64,000 nt of DNA from Acidobacteriota bacterium (GTDB lineage Bacteria > Acidobacteriota > Terriglobia > Bryobacterales > Bryobacteraceae). A program made the translations under genes and the position numbers. The stretch lies in contig JAFDVZ010000024.1 of the NCBI GenBank assembly GCA_018268715.1, positions 1-64,000 on the forward strand, given 5' to 3'. Under the pieces are notes generated by a model. The model ran no database searches and was not told the origin of the DNA. It worked only from the letters and a program-made list of their open reading frames with translations. Position 1 is the stretch's first letter. Each line of letters opens with the position of its first letter. Below, in pieces: positions 24,501 through 36,126 of this stretch.

Positions 24501-25763
24501 TCATTGGCGGCGGCCGAACTGCTCGTCGGCGAAGTTGAGGTACTGCTCCCAGTCGTAGGCGGTGACGTCGTGGACGCCGGCTCGGACGTGGTAGCGGACA
24601 ACGCCGCCGGTGGGGTGGTGGATTTCGGGGAACGGGCCGGGGTCGACGCCCTTTTTGCCGTAGAGGGTCCAGACGGGGCTGGCGGCTACGGCGCCGAGGA
24701 ATTCGCCCTTCGGATCGGCCCAGCGGTCTTCGACGGCGCTGGCGATGTAGACGGGGCGGGGGGCGATCAGGGCGATTAACATGTGGGAGTCGAAGGGCAT
24801 GTCGCTCTCTCGCCGGCTGTACTGTTTGTAGTTGGCGCAGAACCAGTGAGGGAAGGCGCGGTTGAGGTCGGCCACGGTTTCGCCGAAGACGCGGCGGCTG
24901 ATGGCGGCGCCTCCTTCGCCCGAGTCGTTGGAGATGACCAGCGCCCAGCGGGGGTCGACGGCGCCGGCCCAGAGGGCGGTTTTGCCGAGGCGGGAGTGTC
25001 CCATGACGGCGATGTGCTTGGAGTCGACGTCGGGGTCGGTTTCGAGGTAATCGAGGATGCGGCTGAGACCCCAGGCCCAGGCTCCGATGGCGCCCCATTC
25101 GCCGGCGGCGGGGGCGGCGGCGCCCTTGAGGTATTGGGCGCGGACGCTTTCGGGGAGCATGCCGTCGAAGTCGGGCTCGATGTCGCCGTAGTAGACGGTG
25201 GCGAGGCCGTAGCCCCGGCTGATGATGGCGTCGAGCTGCCAGCGGCTGGCGCGGGTTCCACGGGTGTCGGCCGGGGCGGTGGCGGCGATGGCCTTGCCGG
25301 TGGACTTGTCCGCGTCCCAACGGCGCGCCAGGCGAATTCCGGGGTCGGCGTGGATAGTGTGGTTGCCGTTGAAGTTCAGGCCGACAAAGACGGGCGTTTT
25401 GCCGCGGGCGTTGGCGGGCAGGTAGAGCAGGACGTTCAGCTTGTGGCCGGCGATGTCGATGGTCACTTCCTTGCGGACGGCCTTGCCGCCGAGGGCTTTT
25501 CGGTCGATGGAGGCGAGTTCGAACGACATGCGCTCGGGCCGACCGGGGGCGTGGCCGAACATCTGGCTTTCAAGCAGCGCGAAGACCTCCGGGCGGCGGC
25601 GGGATCGCCAGGCCGCGGAATCCTTCACGGGCTCGCCGGCGCGGGTGACGAGCAGTTCCGGCAACTGGTAGTTGGGGACCTTCGATTCGTCATAATTGGC
25701 GCGTGACGGCTGGGCGGCGGCCGAGGCCGCCAGCGCGAGGGAGGCGACGAACAGGCGGAGCAT
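24501..25763 (-). CDS. Exported glucuronoyl-esterase-like carbohydrate esterase (CE15-type)
   Basis: A 420-residue alpha/beta hydrolase with signal peptide (MLRLFVASLALAASAAAQ). The nucleophile motif GHSRLGKTALWAG (Ser near residue 256) and the nearby NDSGEGGAAISRR are the CE15 signature; the late His lies near HHPTGGVVRYHVR. CE15 enzymes cleave ester links between lignin and glucuronoxylan, and several Solibacter members have been studied biochemically. Alternative annotation as an acetyl xylan esterase is possible but fits less well. The URO-D-like gene follows, and the TonB receptor lies beyond it on the same strand, so a plant-polymer utilisation role is plausible. Confidence 0.85.
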   Translation of the reverse strand: MLRLFVASLALAASAAAQPSRANYDESKVPNYQLPELLVTRAGEPVKDSAAWRSRRRPEVFALLESQMFGHAPGRPERMSFELASIDRKALGGKAVRKEVTIDIAGHKLNVLLYLPANARGKTPVFVGLNFNGNHTIHADPGIRLARRWDADKSTGKAIAATAPADTRGTRASRWQLDAIISRGYGLATVYYGDIEPDFDGMLPESVRAQYLKGAAAPAAGEWGAIGAWAWGLSRILDYLETDPDVDSKHIAVMGHSRLGKTALWAGAVDPRWALVISNDSGEGGAAISRRVFGETVADLNRAFPHWFCANYKQYSRRESDMPFDSHMLIALIAPRPVYIASAVEDRWADPKGEFLGAVAASPVWTLYGKKGVDPGPFPEIHHPTGGVVRYHVRAGVHDVTAYDWEQYLNFADEQFGRRQ

Positions 25764-25897
25764 GACGCCTCTGAGCTTAACCCAGTTTGTGCGACGGCGG
25801 CCTTCGGGCGACGGCCGGCGCGCGGGGGAGCCAAATTCCGAGTCAGGGGTCTGTTTTCTGAGAAGCTACTCTGATACAGTTGGCTTTCAGGGGTCGT

Positions 25898-28800
25898 ATG
25901 GAACTGAATTATAAGCAGATCTGCTACTTGCTGGTTTTGGTCGCGACCGGCGTGGGCATGGCTCACGGGCAGGTGATTTCGACGGACGTATCGAACATTG
26001 TCATGACCGCCGACTCGTCCGGGTCTGTCCAATCGCAACAGATCATCGTGAGTGCATCCTCGCCGCTCGTGTTGAGTGTCTCCGTGACGACTTACGCGAC
26101 GGGAAACTGGCTGTACGCAAGCCCGACGACGGTTCAGACGACGCCCGGCACGATTATCGTGTCGGCGAGCGCGGCCGGCCTGGCGAGCGGGATTTATAAC
26201 GGCGCGATTCTCATCTCCGCCACTGGAGCAACGAACAGTCCCGTCTCGATCCCGGTGTCGCTGTCGGTGGGGAACGTCACGCCAGGCAATACCGGTCTTG
26301 CTTCCTCGCCCACGTCGTTGAGTTTTTCGGGGCAGGCGGGAGGCGTGCCTCCAGCGGCGCAGATTCTGAATATAACTTCGACGCCGCCGGGGCTGACCTT
26401 CTCGGCGACTTCCACGACCTCAGATAACGGCAGTTGGCTGCAAGTGAGTTCGACGATCACCACCGCGCCGGCCTCCATCGTGATCAGCGTCAACAGCGCG
26501 GGAATGACCGCCGGCAGTTATTCCGGATCGGTCACCTTCACGCCGACTTCGGGGACCGCCGTGACGGTCCCGGTGTCGCTGACGTTGGGGGGCTCGTCCA
26601 ACCTGGCGGTGAACGTTTCGGGACTCCAGTTCTTTTATCAGTCGGGATGGTTCCTGCCGACGTACCAGTCCTTTACCGTGACCACCACGGGTAATCCGCT
26701 GGCGTTCTCAATCGTGACGTCGACCAAGGATGGGAACCCCTGGCTCTCCGCGTCGCCTATGTCGGGCTCGACGTCGCAGACCATCACCGTGTCGGTCTCG
26801 CCGGGCAGCCTGGGGCAGGGGACTTACACGGGGAAGGTGACAATTTCCGCCCCCAGTTCGCTGAATGCGAGCATCGAGATACCAGTCACACTGACGATCA
26901 GCACTTCGCCCCTGTTGACCGCAACGGCGGCCCCTGCGCCATTCGTGTATCAGACCGGCGGATCCACGCCGGCGCCGCAGTCGATCACGATCGGGAGCAC
27001 GTCGTCGCAGGTCGGATTCTCGGTTACTAGCTCCACGACGGACGGCAACCAGTGGCTTGGGGTTTCTCCGCTTACCGGTACGACTCCCCAGAATCTGATT
27101 GTGTCGGTGAATCCTATCGGACTTAGTCCAGGAACTTACACCGGGACCATCAACGTGGCGTCGTCGGCGGTCGCCAACAGCCCGCTGCGGATCCCGATCA
27201 CGATGACCATCACCACTAGCAGCGCTATCACTCTGAACCTACAGGCGCTTTCCTTCAATTATCAGATCAATGGCGCAAACCAGGTGTATTCGCAGACGGT
27301 GGGAGTGTACTCAACCGGAGTTGCGGTTCCGGTGAACGTCGCAGTGTCGATGACCAGTTGCGGGGGCAACTGGCTGAAGACCTTCCAGACCAGTGTCACG
27401 ACGCCGGCGGTGGTGACGGTGGGCATCGAACCCCTGTTCCTGCAGACGCCAGCCATGTGCCAGGGCGTGGTGACGTTCATACCGGCCGGCGGCGGCGACG
27501 CCGTCGCTTTGCCGGTGACGGTGACGGTGGCCACCACGCCATTGCTGAACGTCACGCCGGCGGCGCTCACCTTTACGGCTCCGTTTGGCGGCGATCAGAC
27601 GGTCGCACAGACGCTGAGTCTCTCCATGACGGATAACTCGGCGGCGAGTTATACCGTGCAGGCCAACACTACCACGGGCGGAAGCTGGATCACCCTGGAT
27701 GCCGGCTCAGGGACGACGCCCGGCACGATTACAGTAAGCGCCAATCCAAGCACGCTGGGCGTGGGTAATTACAGCGGCAACCTGCTGATCGGGGCGGCGG
27801 CGTTGGGAACGACGCGCCTGGTTCCCGTAACGCTGAAGGTGACGGCGACCGAGTCAGTGACTGCGTCGCAAACCTCGCTGAGCTTCGTCCAGGCGGCGAA
27901 CGGGCCTTCGCCGGCGCCGAAGAATATAACGATCGCATCGTCCAAGGGGAGCCAGTTGTCCTATGTGGTCAGCACGTCCACTTTGGATCTGGGGACATGG
28001 CTGTCGGTAAGTCCCTATAGCGGCAACACGCCGGCTTCCCTGGCCGTGGCTGTGAATGGGTCGACGCTCGCGCCGGGGATATATCAGGGAACGGTCACGG
28101 TAGCGATTCCCGCCGCGTCTAACAGCCCGATCACCATCGCGGTGAAACTGACGGTCACATCGGCGCAGACGATCTCAGCGTCGCCTTCGGCGCTGACGTT
28201 CACTTATCGCCAGGGCGGCGCGGTCCCGGCGACGCAGACCATCGCGGTCACGTCCAATTCGGGCGCGGTCAGCGTGTCGGCGTCGGCTTCGTCGAGCGGC
28301 AACTGGCTGTCGGTGGCGCCGGCCGCTTCGGGTTCGTCGAACTTCGTGGCGTCGGTGTCTCCCAGCGCGCTGACCGCAAACCAGACTTATAACGGAAGCA
28401 TCACGTTCACGGCGGCCGGGGTGAGCTCGGTCACGGTTCCCGTCGTGCTCAGCGTGTTGCCGCCCGCGAGCGCATCGATTTCTCAGATATCAAACGCGGC
28501 GAGCGGCGTGCGCGGAGCGATTTCGCCCGGCGAGATCGTCACGCTGCTGGGAGTGGGACTGGGGCCGGCGGCGGGAGTCACTCTCTCGTTGACGCAGGCC
28601 GGGACCGTGGACACCACGCTGGCGGGAACGCGAGTGTTCTTCGATGAGTACCCGGCGCCCTTGCTGTATGTGTCGGCCGGGCAGGTGAACGCGATCGTGC
28701 CGTACGAGGTGTCCGGCCGGCAGGTGACGCAGGTGGCCGTGGAGTATCAGGGCGTGCGGTCGCAGTCGTACACGATGCAGGTGACCGCGACGGCTCCGGG

Positions 28801-29176
28801 CATCTTCACGGTGACACAGAACGGGCAGGGGCAGGGCGCAATCCTGAATCAGGACAATGGCTACAACGCATCGACGCTGCCCGCGGCGCGGGGATCGGTG
28901 GTGCAGGTGTTCGGCACCGGTGAAGGCATACTGTCTCCGACGGCGCAAACCGGATCGGTGACGTCGGGCATCTTCAAGCCGGCGGCGAACGTGACCGCGA
29001 CGATCGGCGATCTTCCGGCCACCGTGACGTTCGCGGGAGCGGCTCCGGGCCAGGTGGCCGGCCTGTTCCAGGTGAATATCGTAGTCCCGCAGAACGCGCC
29101 GACCGGCGACGCGGCGATTCAGATTACGATTGGCGCCAACAAGACTCAGTCGGGAGTCACCGTGGCGGTGAAGTAA
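25898..29176 (+). CDS. Large exported repeat protein: eight BACON-like Ig domains plus Solibacter-type C-terminal domain
   Basis: A 1,092-residue secreted protein. After a leader (about residues 1-25) come eight repeats of 95-105 residues, each with the pattern SWL/NWL-x-VSP-x-SG-x-TP, then a VSVNPxGLxxGTYTGTI strand and an IPVTLTI ending. This is the BACON-like immunoglobulin fold implicated in binding carbohydrate or mucin. The last 230 residues (ISPGEIVTLLGVGLGPAAG, LLYVSAGQVNAIVPYEV, APGIFTVTQNGQGQGAILN) form the C-terminal domain that is highly repeated in Solibacter-type genomes and of unknown function. It is probably an adhesin or surface matrix protein. AGGGG just before the ATG at 25898 decides the start against an upstream in-frame start at 25880. 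Confidence 0.88.
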   Translation: MELNYKQICYLLVLVATGVGMAHGQVISTDVSNIVMTADSSGSVQSQQIIVSASSPLVLSVSVTTYATGNWLYASPTTVQTTPGTIIVSASAAGLASGIYNGAILISATGATNSPVSIPVSLSVGNVTPGNTGLASSPTSLSFSGQAGGVPPAAQILNITSTPPGLTFSATSTTSDNGSWLQVSSTITTAPASIVISVNSAGMTAGSYSGSVTFTPTSGTAVTVPVSLTLGGSSNLAVNVSGLQFFYQSGWFLPTYQSFTVTTTGNPLAFSIVTSTKDGNPWLSASPMSGSTSQTITVSVSPGSLGQGTYTGKVTISAPSSLNASIEIPVTLTISTSPLLTATAAPAPFVYQTGGSTPAPQSITIGSTSSQVGFSVTSSTTDGNQWLGVSPLTGTTPQNLIVSVNPIGLSPGTYTGTINVASSAVANSPLRIPITMTITTSSAITLNLQALSFNYQINGANQVYSQTVGVYSTGVAVPVNVAVSMTSCGGNWLKTFQTSVTTPAVVTVGIEPLFLQTPAMCQGVVTFIPAGGGDAVALPVTVTVATTPLLNVTPAALTFTAPFGGDQTVAQTLSLSMTDNSAASYTVQANTTTGGSWITLDAGSGTTPGTITVSANPSTLGVGNYSGNLLIGAAALGTTRLVPVTLKVTATESVTASQTSLSFVQAANGPSPAPKNITIASSKGSQLSYVVSTSTLDLGTWLSVSPYSGNTPASLAVAVNGSTLAPGIYQGTVTVAIPAASNSPITIAVKLTVTSAQTISASPSALTFTYRQGGAVPATQTIAVTSNSGAVSVSASASSSGNWLSVAPAASGSSNFVASVSPSALTANQTYNGSITFTAAGVSSVTVPVVLSVLPPASASISQISNAASGVRGAISPGEIVTLLGVGLGPAAGVTLSLTQAGTVDTTLAGTRVFFDEYPAPLLYVSAGQVNAIVPYEVSGRQVTQVAVEYQGVRSQSYTMQVTATAPGIFTVTQNGQGQGAILNQDNGYNASTLPAARGSVVQVFGTGEGILSPTAQTGSVTSGIFKPAANVTATIGDLPATVTFAGAAPGQVAGLFQVNIVVPQNAPTGDAAIQITIGANKTQSGVTVAVK

Positions 29177-29192
29177 CTCGCGGCGGCGGGAG

Positions 29193-30187
29193 TTACTGCT
29201 TGAAGAGCGACTTAGGGATCATCCCGTGGATGCCGCGCGTGCCGTCCACTACCTGGGTGACGGCGAAATTGACGCCGATGCTGGTCAGCATGTAGGCGTC
29301 ATCGCGGCTGAGTCCCTGCTCTTTCATCAGCAGGTCGATGGCTTCCCGGGCGGCGATTTTCATCGCCAGGTTCAGGTCGGGGTCGAGGCCCATGACGATC
29401 CAATGCGTCGGAGTTTCGGCGCGGGGCCAGGTGAGGCGCAGGTCCTTGCGGAGGACGAACTGGAACTTGCCCCAGAGCGAGGTCTCCATGGCTGTGATAT
29501 CCACTTCGCCGTCGCCTTGTCCGGCGTGGCCGTCGCCGACCTCAAATAGCGCTCCGGCCGCGTGCACCGGGATGAACAATGTAGTTCCCGCGACGAGTTC
29601 GCGGTTGTCGAGATTGCCGGCGTAGAGGCCGGGCGGGGCGCTGTTGATCCTGCCGGCCGCAGGCGCGGGAGCGACGCCCATGCTGCCGAAGAACGGGCGG
29701 ATGGGGACTTCGATGTTCAGGGCGAATCGCGCGACCTTCTTTTCGAGATCGAGCGGGATGATCTTCATCCGCGATTCGGTGAAACCGTCCGTGAGCAGGC
29801 CCGCGCCGGGGCGGAATCCGTTGTACGCGTACGGGACAGACGGGCGGATTTCGAGGATGCGGACTTCCAGCACGTCGCCCGGCTGGGCGCCTTCCACGTA
29901 GATGGGTCCTGTGAGCAGGTGGCCGCCGGGGCCCTTGTCGGTTGCCTGTTCGTAGACGGCTTTCAGTTCGGGCTCGATCAGGTCCGGTTTCAAGCCGGCC
30001 TGAATGAGACGCTCCGGGTTGCCGGATACCGTCTGGATGTCGACCACGTCGCCGGACTGGATGCGCAATACGGGTTTGGCGGCCGCTGAGTAGTAACCCC
30101 AGGCGATGTGATCCGGCGTCGCCCGCAGCTTGTAGTCGGCGGCCTGAATGGACGCGGCGGCGCAGAGAGCAAGTACGAGCGGCCGCA

Positions 30188-30188
<1 letters not shown>
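29193..30188 (-). CDS. Exported acetamidase/formamidase family protein
   Basis: A 331-residue member of the FmdA/AmdA family with signal peptide (MRPLVLALCAAASIQAAD). Landmarks are RIQSGDVVDIQTVSG, GHLLTGPIYVEGAQPGDVLEV, PFFGSMGVAPA, the conserved NLDNRELVAGTTLFIPVHAAGALFEVGDGHAGQGDGEV stretch (seen at residues 190-230) and DAYMLTSIGVNF. The family hydrolyses short amides to ammonia and acid. It overlaps the stop of purF by one base (TAATG on the minus strand), so it is the last gene of the purine operon; a link to recycling formate or ammonia is conceivable but unproven. Confidence 0.9.
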
Positions 30189-31595
<1,407 letters not shown>

Positions 31596-31603
<8 letters not shown>

Positions 31604-33815
31604 GTTCAGGGTGGAGCGAGCGATTGAGCGCCTGATCCCAGGCGCCGCGCAGGTTATCGAGAGAGCAATCGATCAGCGTGGCTGGTCCGTTGCCAATCCG
31701 CAAGCGTTCCTTGATTGTAACGCCGATACGGGGGCTTTCGACGCCGTGGAATAACGCGATCTTTTTCACTTCTTCCGCGTTCGCCGTGGAGACGAGGATG
31801 CGCGAAGGGCTTTCGTCGAATAACAGCAGCTCGGGACGGACGTCGAAGTCGACTTCGATCGCCGCGCCCATGCCGCCGAACGTGCATTCGGCGAGCGCCA
31901 CGGCCAGGCCGCCGTCGGACAGATCGTGCGCCGACTCCGCCAAGCCCTTGCGGGCGATCTCGCGGATCGCGGCCTGCACGCGCTTTTCGTAATCCATGTC
32001 GAGGGCGGGCGGCTTGCCCCAGAACTCGCCGACGACTTGTTTGGCGTACTGCGTGCCTCCGAAACGCCCGGCGTCGGGGCGGCCAAATCCGCCGATCAAC
32101 AGGACATCGCGGCCCTCATTCTTGAACGGGATGGCGACCGGGGCGGCCGTGTCCAGCAGGCCGACGATGCCGAGCACGGGACTGGGGAAGATCGCGTCAC
32201 CCAGCGTTTCGTTGTAGAGGCTGACGTTGCCGCCGGTGATGGGCGTCTCAAAGAAGGCGCACGCTTCGGCCATGCCTTCGATGGTTTCCACCAACTGCGC
32301 CATGATCTCCGGCCGTTCGGGATTGCCGAAGTTCAGGTTGTTGGTCGCGGCGATGGGCTGCGCGCCGACCGTGGAGAGGTTGCGGCAGCACTCGGCCACC
32401 AGCAGCTTCGCGCCTTCGCGCGGATCGAGTCCGCTGAAGCGGCCGTTGCCGTCGAGCGACATCGCCACGCTCGTGTTGGTTTCCTTGATGCGCACGATGG
32501 CGGCGTCGCCGCCCGGGCCCGCGGTGGTGTTCGTGCGGACCATGTAGTCGTACTGCTCCCAGATCCAACGCTTCGAGCACACGTCGCCCGAGCCGAGAAT
32601 CTTCAGCAGATCCGCTTCGAGACTGGCGCTTTCAAATTGCGGCGCGTCGGGAGGGGCCAACTGGCGCGGCTTCGTGTAGGGGCGGTTGTAGAGCGGCGCT
32701 TCGTCGGCGAGCGCGCGGTTCGGGATTTCGGCCACCACGGCGCCGTGGTCGCGCACGCGCAGCAGGCCGTCGCCGGTTACCGTGCCGATGGTCACCGCGT
32801 CGAGCCCCCACTTGCGGAACACGCTGAACACTTCTTCTTCGCGGCCCTTTTCGGCCACCAGCAGCATGCGCTCCTGCGATTCCGACAGCATGATTTCGTA
32901 CGGCGACATGCCGGTTTCGCGCTGCGGCACGTACTGGAGGTCGAAATCGATGCCGGTGCCGGCGCGGCTGCCCATTTCACAGGTGGAGCAGGTGAGTCCC
33001 GCGGCGCCCATGTCCTGAATGCCGACGATGGCGCCGGTCTTCATGGCCTCCAGGCAGGCTTCGAGCAACAGCTTTTCAAGGAACGGGTCGCCCACCTGGA
33101 CGTTGGGCCGCTTCTGTTTCGACTCTTCGGTGAATTCGGCCGACGCCATAGTGGCGCCGTGCACGCCGTCGCGACCGGTCTTCGCGCCGACGTAGATCAC
33201 CGGGTTGCCGACGCCGCTGGCGCGCCCGAAGAAGATCTCGTCGTGTTTGAAGACGCCGAGCGCGAACACGTTCACCAGGGGATTGCCGTTGTAGGACGGT
33301 TCGAAGACGCATTCGCCGCCGACGGTGGGGACGCCGAAGCAGTTGCCGTAATGCGCGATGCCGCTGACCACGCCTTCGAGGATGCGCCGGTTGCGCGCGC
33401 CGCACTGGGCGTCGTCGAGCGGGCCGAAACGCAGGGCGTCCATCACGGCGATGGGTCGCGCGCCCATGGTGAAGATGTCGCGCAGGATGCCGCCGACGCC
33501 CGTGGCTGCTCCCTGAAAGGGTTCGATGAAGCTCGGGTGGTTGTGCGATTCGATCTTGAAGGCGATGGCGTATCCGCCGCCGATGTCTATGATGCCGGCG
33601 TTTTCGCCCGGCCCCACCAGCACGTGCTTGCTGCGCGTCGGCAGCTTCTTCAGGTGCAGGCGCGAGCTCTTGTAGGAACAGTGCTCGCTCCACATCACGC
33701 TGAAGATGCCGAGTTCAGTGTAGGTGGGCTCGCGGCCGAGCAGGGATACGATTTTGTCGAATTCGTCCGGGGTGAGTTGGTGCTGCGCGATGAGGTCGGG
33801 TGTGATTACGCTCAT
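31596..33815 (-). CDS. purL: Phosphoribosylformylglycinamidine synthase subunit PurL
   Basis: The 739-residue small-form PurL, which converts FGAR to FGAM using ATP and ammonia delivered by PurQ. Landmarks are [27 protein letters not shown] near the start, [46 protein letters not shown], and the second half-domain with [14 protein letters not shown]. Small PurL needs separate PurQ and PurS. purQ is adjacent and overlaps by four bases, but no purS-like frame is visible next to them. Confidence 0.96.
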
Positions 33816-34486
33816 TTGGCTATTGCGGCGAATGCGGCCGCCATGGAGTTGAAGATCACCGCTCCATCGGTGGAGCCCATCAGCGGATCGCAGGCGCGGT
33901 CCGGATGCGGCATCAGGCCCATGACGTTGCGCTTTTCGTTCAGAATGCCCGCGATGTTGCGGAGCGATCCGTTCGGGTTGTCGACGTAGCGCACCAGGAC
34001 GCGGTCCTCGGCCTCGAGTTCATCGAGCGTGCGGTCGTCGGCGAAGTAACAGCCTTCTCCGTGCGCGATGGGCATGCGCAGGATCTGGCCTTTCGCGGCT
34101 TCGGCGGAGAAGGGCGAATCGACGGTCTCGACACGGAGATCCACCGGGCGGCAAATGAACTTCAGGCCGCGGTTGCGAAGCAGCGCGCCGGGCAGCATGC
34201 CGGATTCCACCAGAATCTGGAAGCCGTTGCAGATGCCGATGACCAGTCCGCCGTCGTTGGCGAACTTCTTCACGGCGGTCATGACGCGCGAGAATTTGGC
34301 GATCGCCCCACACCGGAGGTAGTCGCCATAAGCGAAGCCGCCCGGGAGGATGACGGCGTCGACATCGCCTAACGTGGACGAGTCGTGCCAGATCATTTCT
34401 GTCGGGAAGCCGAGGTTTTTTGCGGGCGCATACCAGCAATCGTGATCGCAATTGCTGCCGGGGAACACTACGACGCCGAATTTCAT
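33812..34486 (-). CDS. purQ: Phosphoribosylformylglycinamidine synthase glutaminase subunit PurQ
   Basis: The 224-residue class I glutamine amidotransferase that supplies ammonia to PurL. The nucleophile Cys is in [16 protein letters not shown] (about residue 85), the oxyanion strand is [12 protein letters not shown], and the late His-Glu pair lies near [12 protein letters not shown]. It is the first gene of the purQ-purL-purF-amidase operon. The 94-base gap to the divergent oxidoreductase gene should hold the operon promoter; no riboswitch-like fold was recognised there. Confidence 0.96.
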   Translation of the reverse strand: MKFGVVVFPGSNCDHDCWYAPAKNLGFPTEMIWHDSSTLGDVDAVILPGGFAYGDYLRCGAIAKFSRVMTAVKKFANDGGLVIGICNGFQILVESGMLPGALLRNRGLKFICRPVDLRVETVDSPFSAEAAKGQILRMPIAHGEGCYFADDRTLDELEAEDRVLVRYVDNPNGSLRNIAGILNEKRNVMGLMPHPDRACDPLMGSTDGAVIFNSMAAAFAAIAK

Positions 34487-34580
34487 GGGTGGGTCTCTTT
34501 CAGTTTAGCGTTTTTGGCGGGGCTTCAGCGTGTGCCCGTGGCATATGATGAGGGTCGGCGCCCCGGCGCCTGGCAAATCC

Positions 34581-36113
34581 ATGGACTCCCACGTTTCAAG
34601 ACGTCACTTCTTCTTCGGCGCGCTGCTGGGCGGCGCTGTTCCGGCGGCGGGTTTTGGCAGCGTCGCGTCGCTACGCTCGCTCGGCTACAAGCCCTACTAC
34701 GACAGGTTGAACGTCGCCGCCATCGGCTGCGGTGGACAGGGCGGATACATTCTGGGCGAGGCGGCGAAGACCGAGAATATCGTCGCGCTGTGCGACGTCG
34801 ACGAAGTGCGGGCCGCGCCGAACCTGAAGCGCTTCGAGAAGGTCCCGCTGTATAAGGACTTCCGCGTGATGCTCGATAAGCAGGGGAAGAACATCGACGC
34901 CTGCACCATCGGCATTCCCGATTTCATGCATGCGACGGTGGCGCTCGCCTGCATGCAGCATGGTAAGCACGTTTATGTCGAAAAGCCGTTGACGCGCACG
35001 CCGTGGGAGGCGCGGCTGCTGGCGGAGGCGGCGGCGAAATACAAAGTGGCGACGCAGATGGGCAATCAGGGCTACTCGCACGAGTGCCATCGCGTGGCGG
35101 CGGAGATCCTGTGGTCCGGCGAAATCGGCGACGTCACCGAAGTGCATATTTCGACGACGCCCGGCACGCATCCCACGGGACTCAAGGAGTTGCCGCCCGA
35201 GGAGTCCGTGCCGGCGACGCTTGATTGGGACCACTGGCTGGGCGCGGCCAAAATGCGCCCCTACAGTTCATGGTATGTGCCCTACAACTGGCGCGGCTTT
35301 TACGACTTCGGCACTGGCCAGGTGGGCAATTGGGCCACGCATTCCTCAGGGCCCGTCCATCACGCGCTGCAACTCGGCGCGCCGACGAGCGTCGAGCGGG
35401 TCAGCGTGTCGGGCGAGAGCAGGATCACCTACCCGGATCGCGCCACCATCCGCCTGGACTTTCCGGCGCGCGGCAAGATGCCGCCGGTGAAGGTGTTCTA
35501 TCACGATTCGGCGCGCGCCACGGATCCGGATGTCTACCATGTGCCCGGCATGGAGAACGAAACGATTTTTCCGCCCGCCGATAATCTGGCTTCCAAGGGC
35601 CGGCCGACCGGCCGCTTTCTGTTGCCCGGCGCGCGCGATGAACGACCCGCTGCGCCGCGGCCCGCTCCGCGACCGGCGTCGAATGCCGGGGCGGGCGGTC
35701 CCGACGTGCGTGTGTTCGGACCGCCGCGCGGTGGGCCCGCGCCCGGATTGCTGGTGGGCAACGGCGCCGTGTTCATCGGGACCAAGGGCGTCATGGCGAC
35801 GCGCGAACGCGGCGAAGGCGTCTGGCTGCTGCCATCGGCTCGATGGGCCGACTACAAGCTGCCGCCGCCCTTATTGACGCGGTCGCCCGGCCATATGCTG
35901 GACTGGATTCGCGCGTGCAAGGGCGGCGATGCGTCGTGCTCGGATTTCGCGCTGACGTCGCCGCTGGCCGAATGGCTGGCGCTGGCGGCGATTTCGCTGC
36001 GGGTCGGCGGCAGGCTCGATTGGGATAGCAAGCAGATGCGCATCACCAACAACGCGGAGGCGAATCAGTACATCAGGCCGGCGTTCCGGCCCGGCTGGGA
36101 GTTGAAGCTCTGA
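34581..36113 (+). CDS. Exported Gfo/Idh/MocA-family oxidoreductase
   Basis: A 510-residue NAD(P)-dependent sugar-type dehydrogenase with a twin-arginine leader (SRRHFFFGALLGG). The Rossmann part starts LNVAAIGCGGQGGYI, with ALCDVDEVR, and carries the family's EKP motif in HVYVEKPLTRTPWEA. YSHECHRVAAEIL and the C-terminal GGDASCSDFALTSPLAEWLAL are usual for the secreted planctomycete/acidobacterial subgroup. A Pro/Ala/Arg-rich insert (about residues 350-390) is low-complexity. The frame is open up to 34530, but the Tat leader begins at the ATG at 34581. It is transcribed away from purQ, and an ABC pair follows 13 bases after its stop. Confidence 0.9.
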   Translation: MDSHVSRRHFFFGALLGGAVPAAGFGSVASLRSLGYKPYYDRLNVAAIGCGGQGGYILGEAAKTENIVALCDVDEVRAAPNLKRFEKVPLYKDFRVMLDKQGKNIDACTIGIPDFMHATVALACMQHGKHVYVEKPLTRTPWEARLLAEAAAKYKVATQMGNQGYSHECHRVAAEILWSGEIGDVTEVHISTTPGTHPTGLKELPPEESVPATLDWDHWLGAAKMRPYSSWYVPYNWRGFYDFGTGQVGNWATHSSGPVHHALQLGAPTSVERVSVSGESRITYPDRATIRLDFPARGKMPPVKVFYHDSARATDPDVYHVPGMENETIFPPADNLASKGRPTGRFLLPGARDERPAAPRPAPRPASNAGAGGPDVRVFGPPRGGPAPGLLVGNGAVFIGTKGVMATRERGEGVWLLPSARWADYKLPPPLLTRSPGHMLDWIRACKGGDASCSDFALTSPLAEWLALAAISLRVGGRLDWDSKQMRITNNAEANQYIRPAFRPGWELKL

Positions 36114-36126
36114 TCGAGCGGATTGC

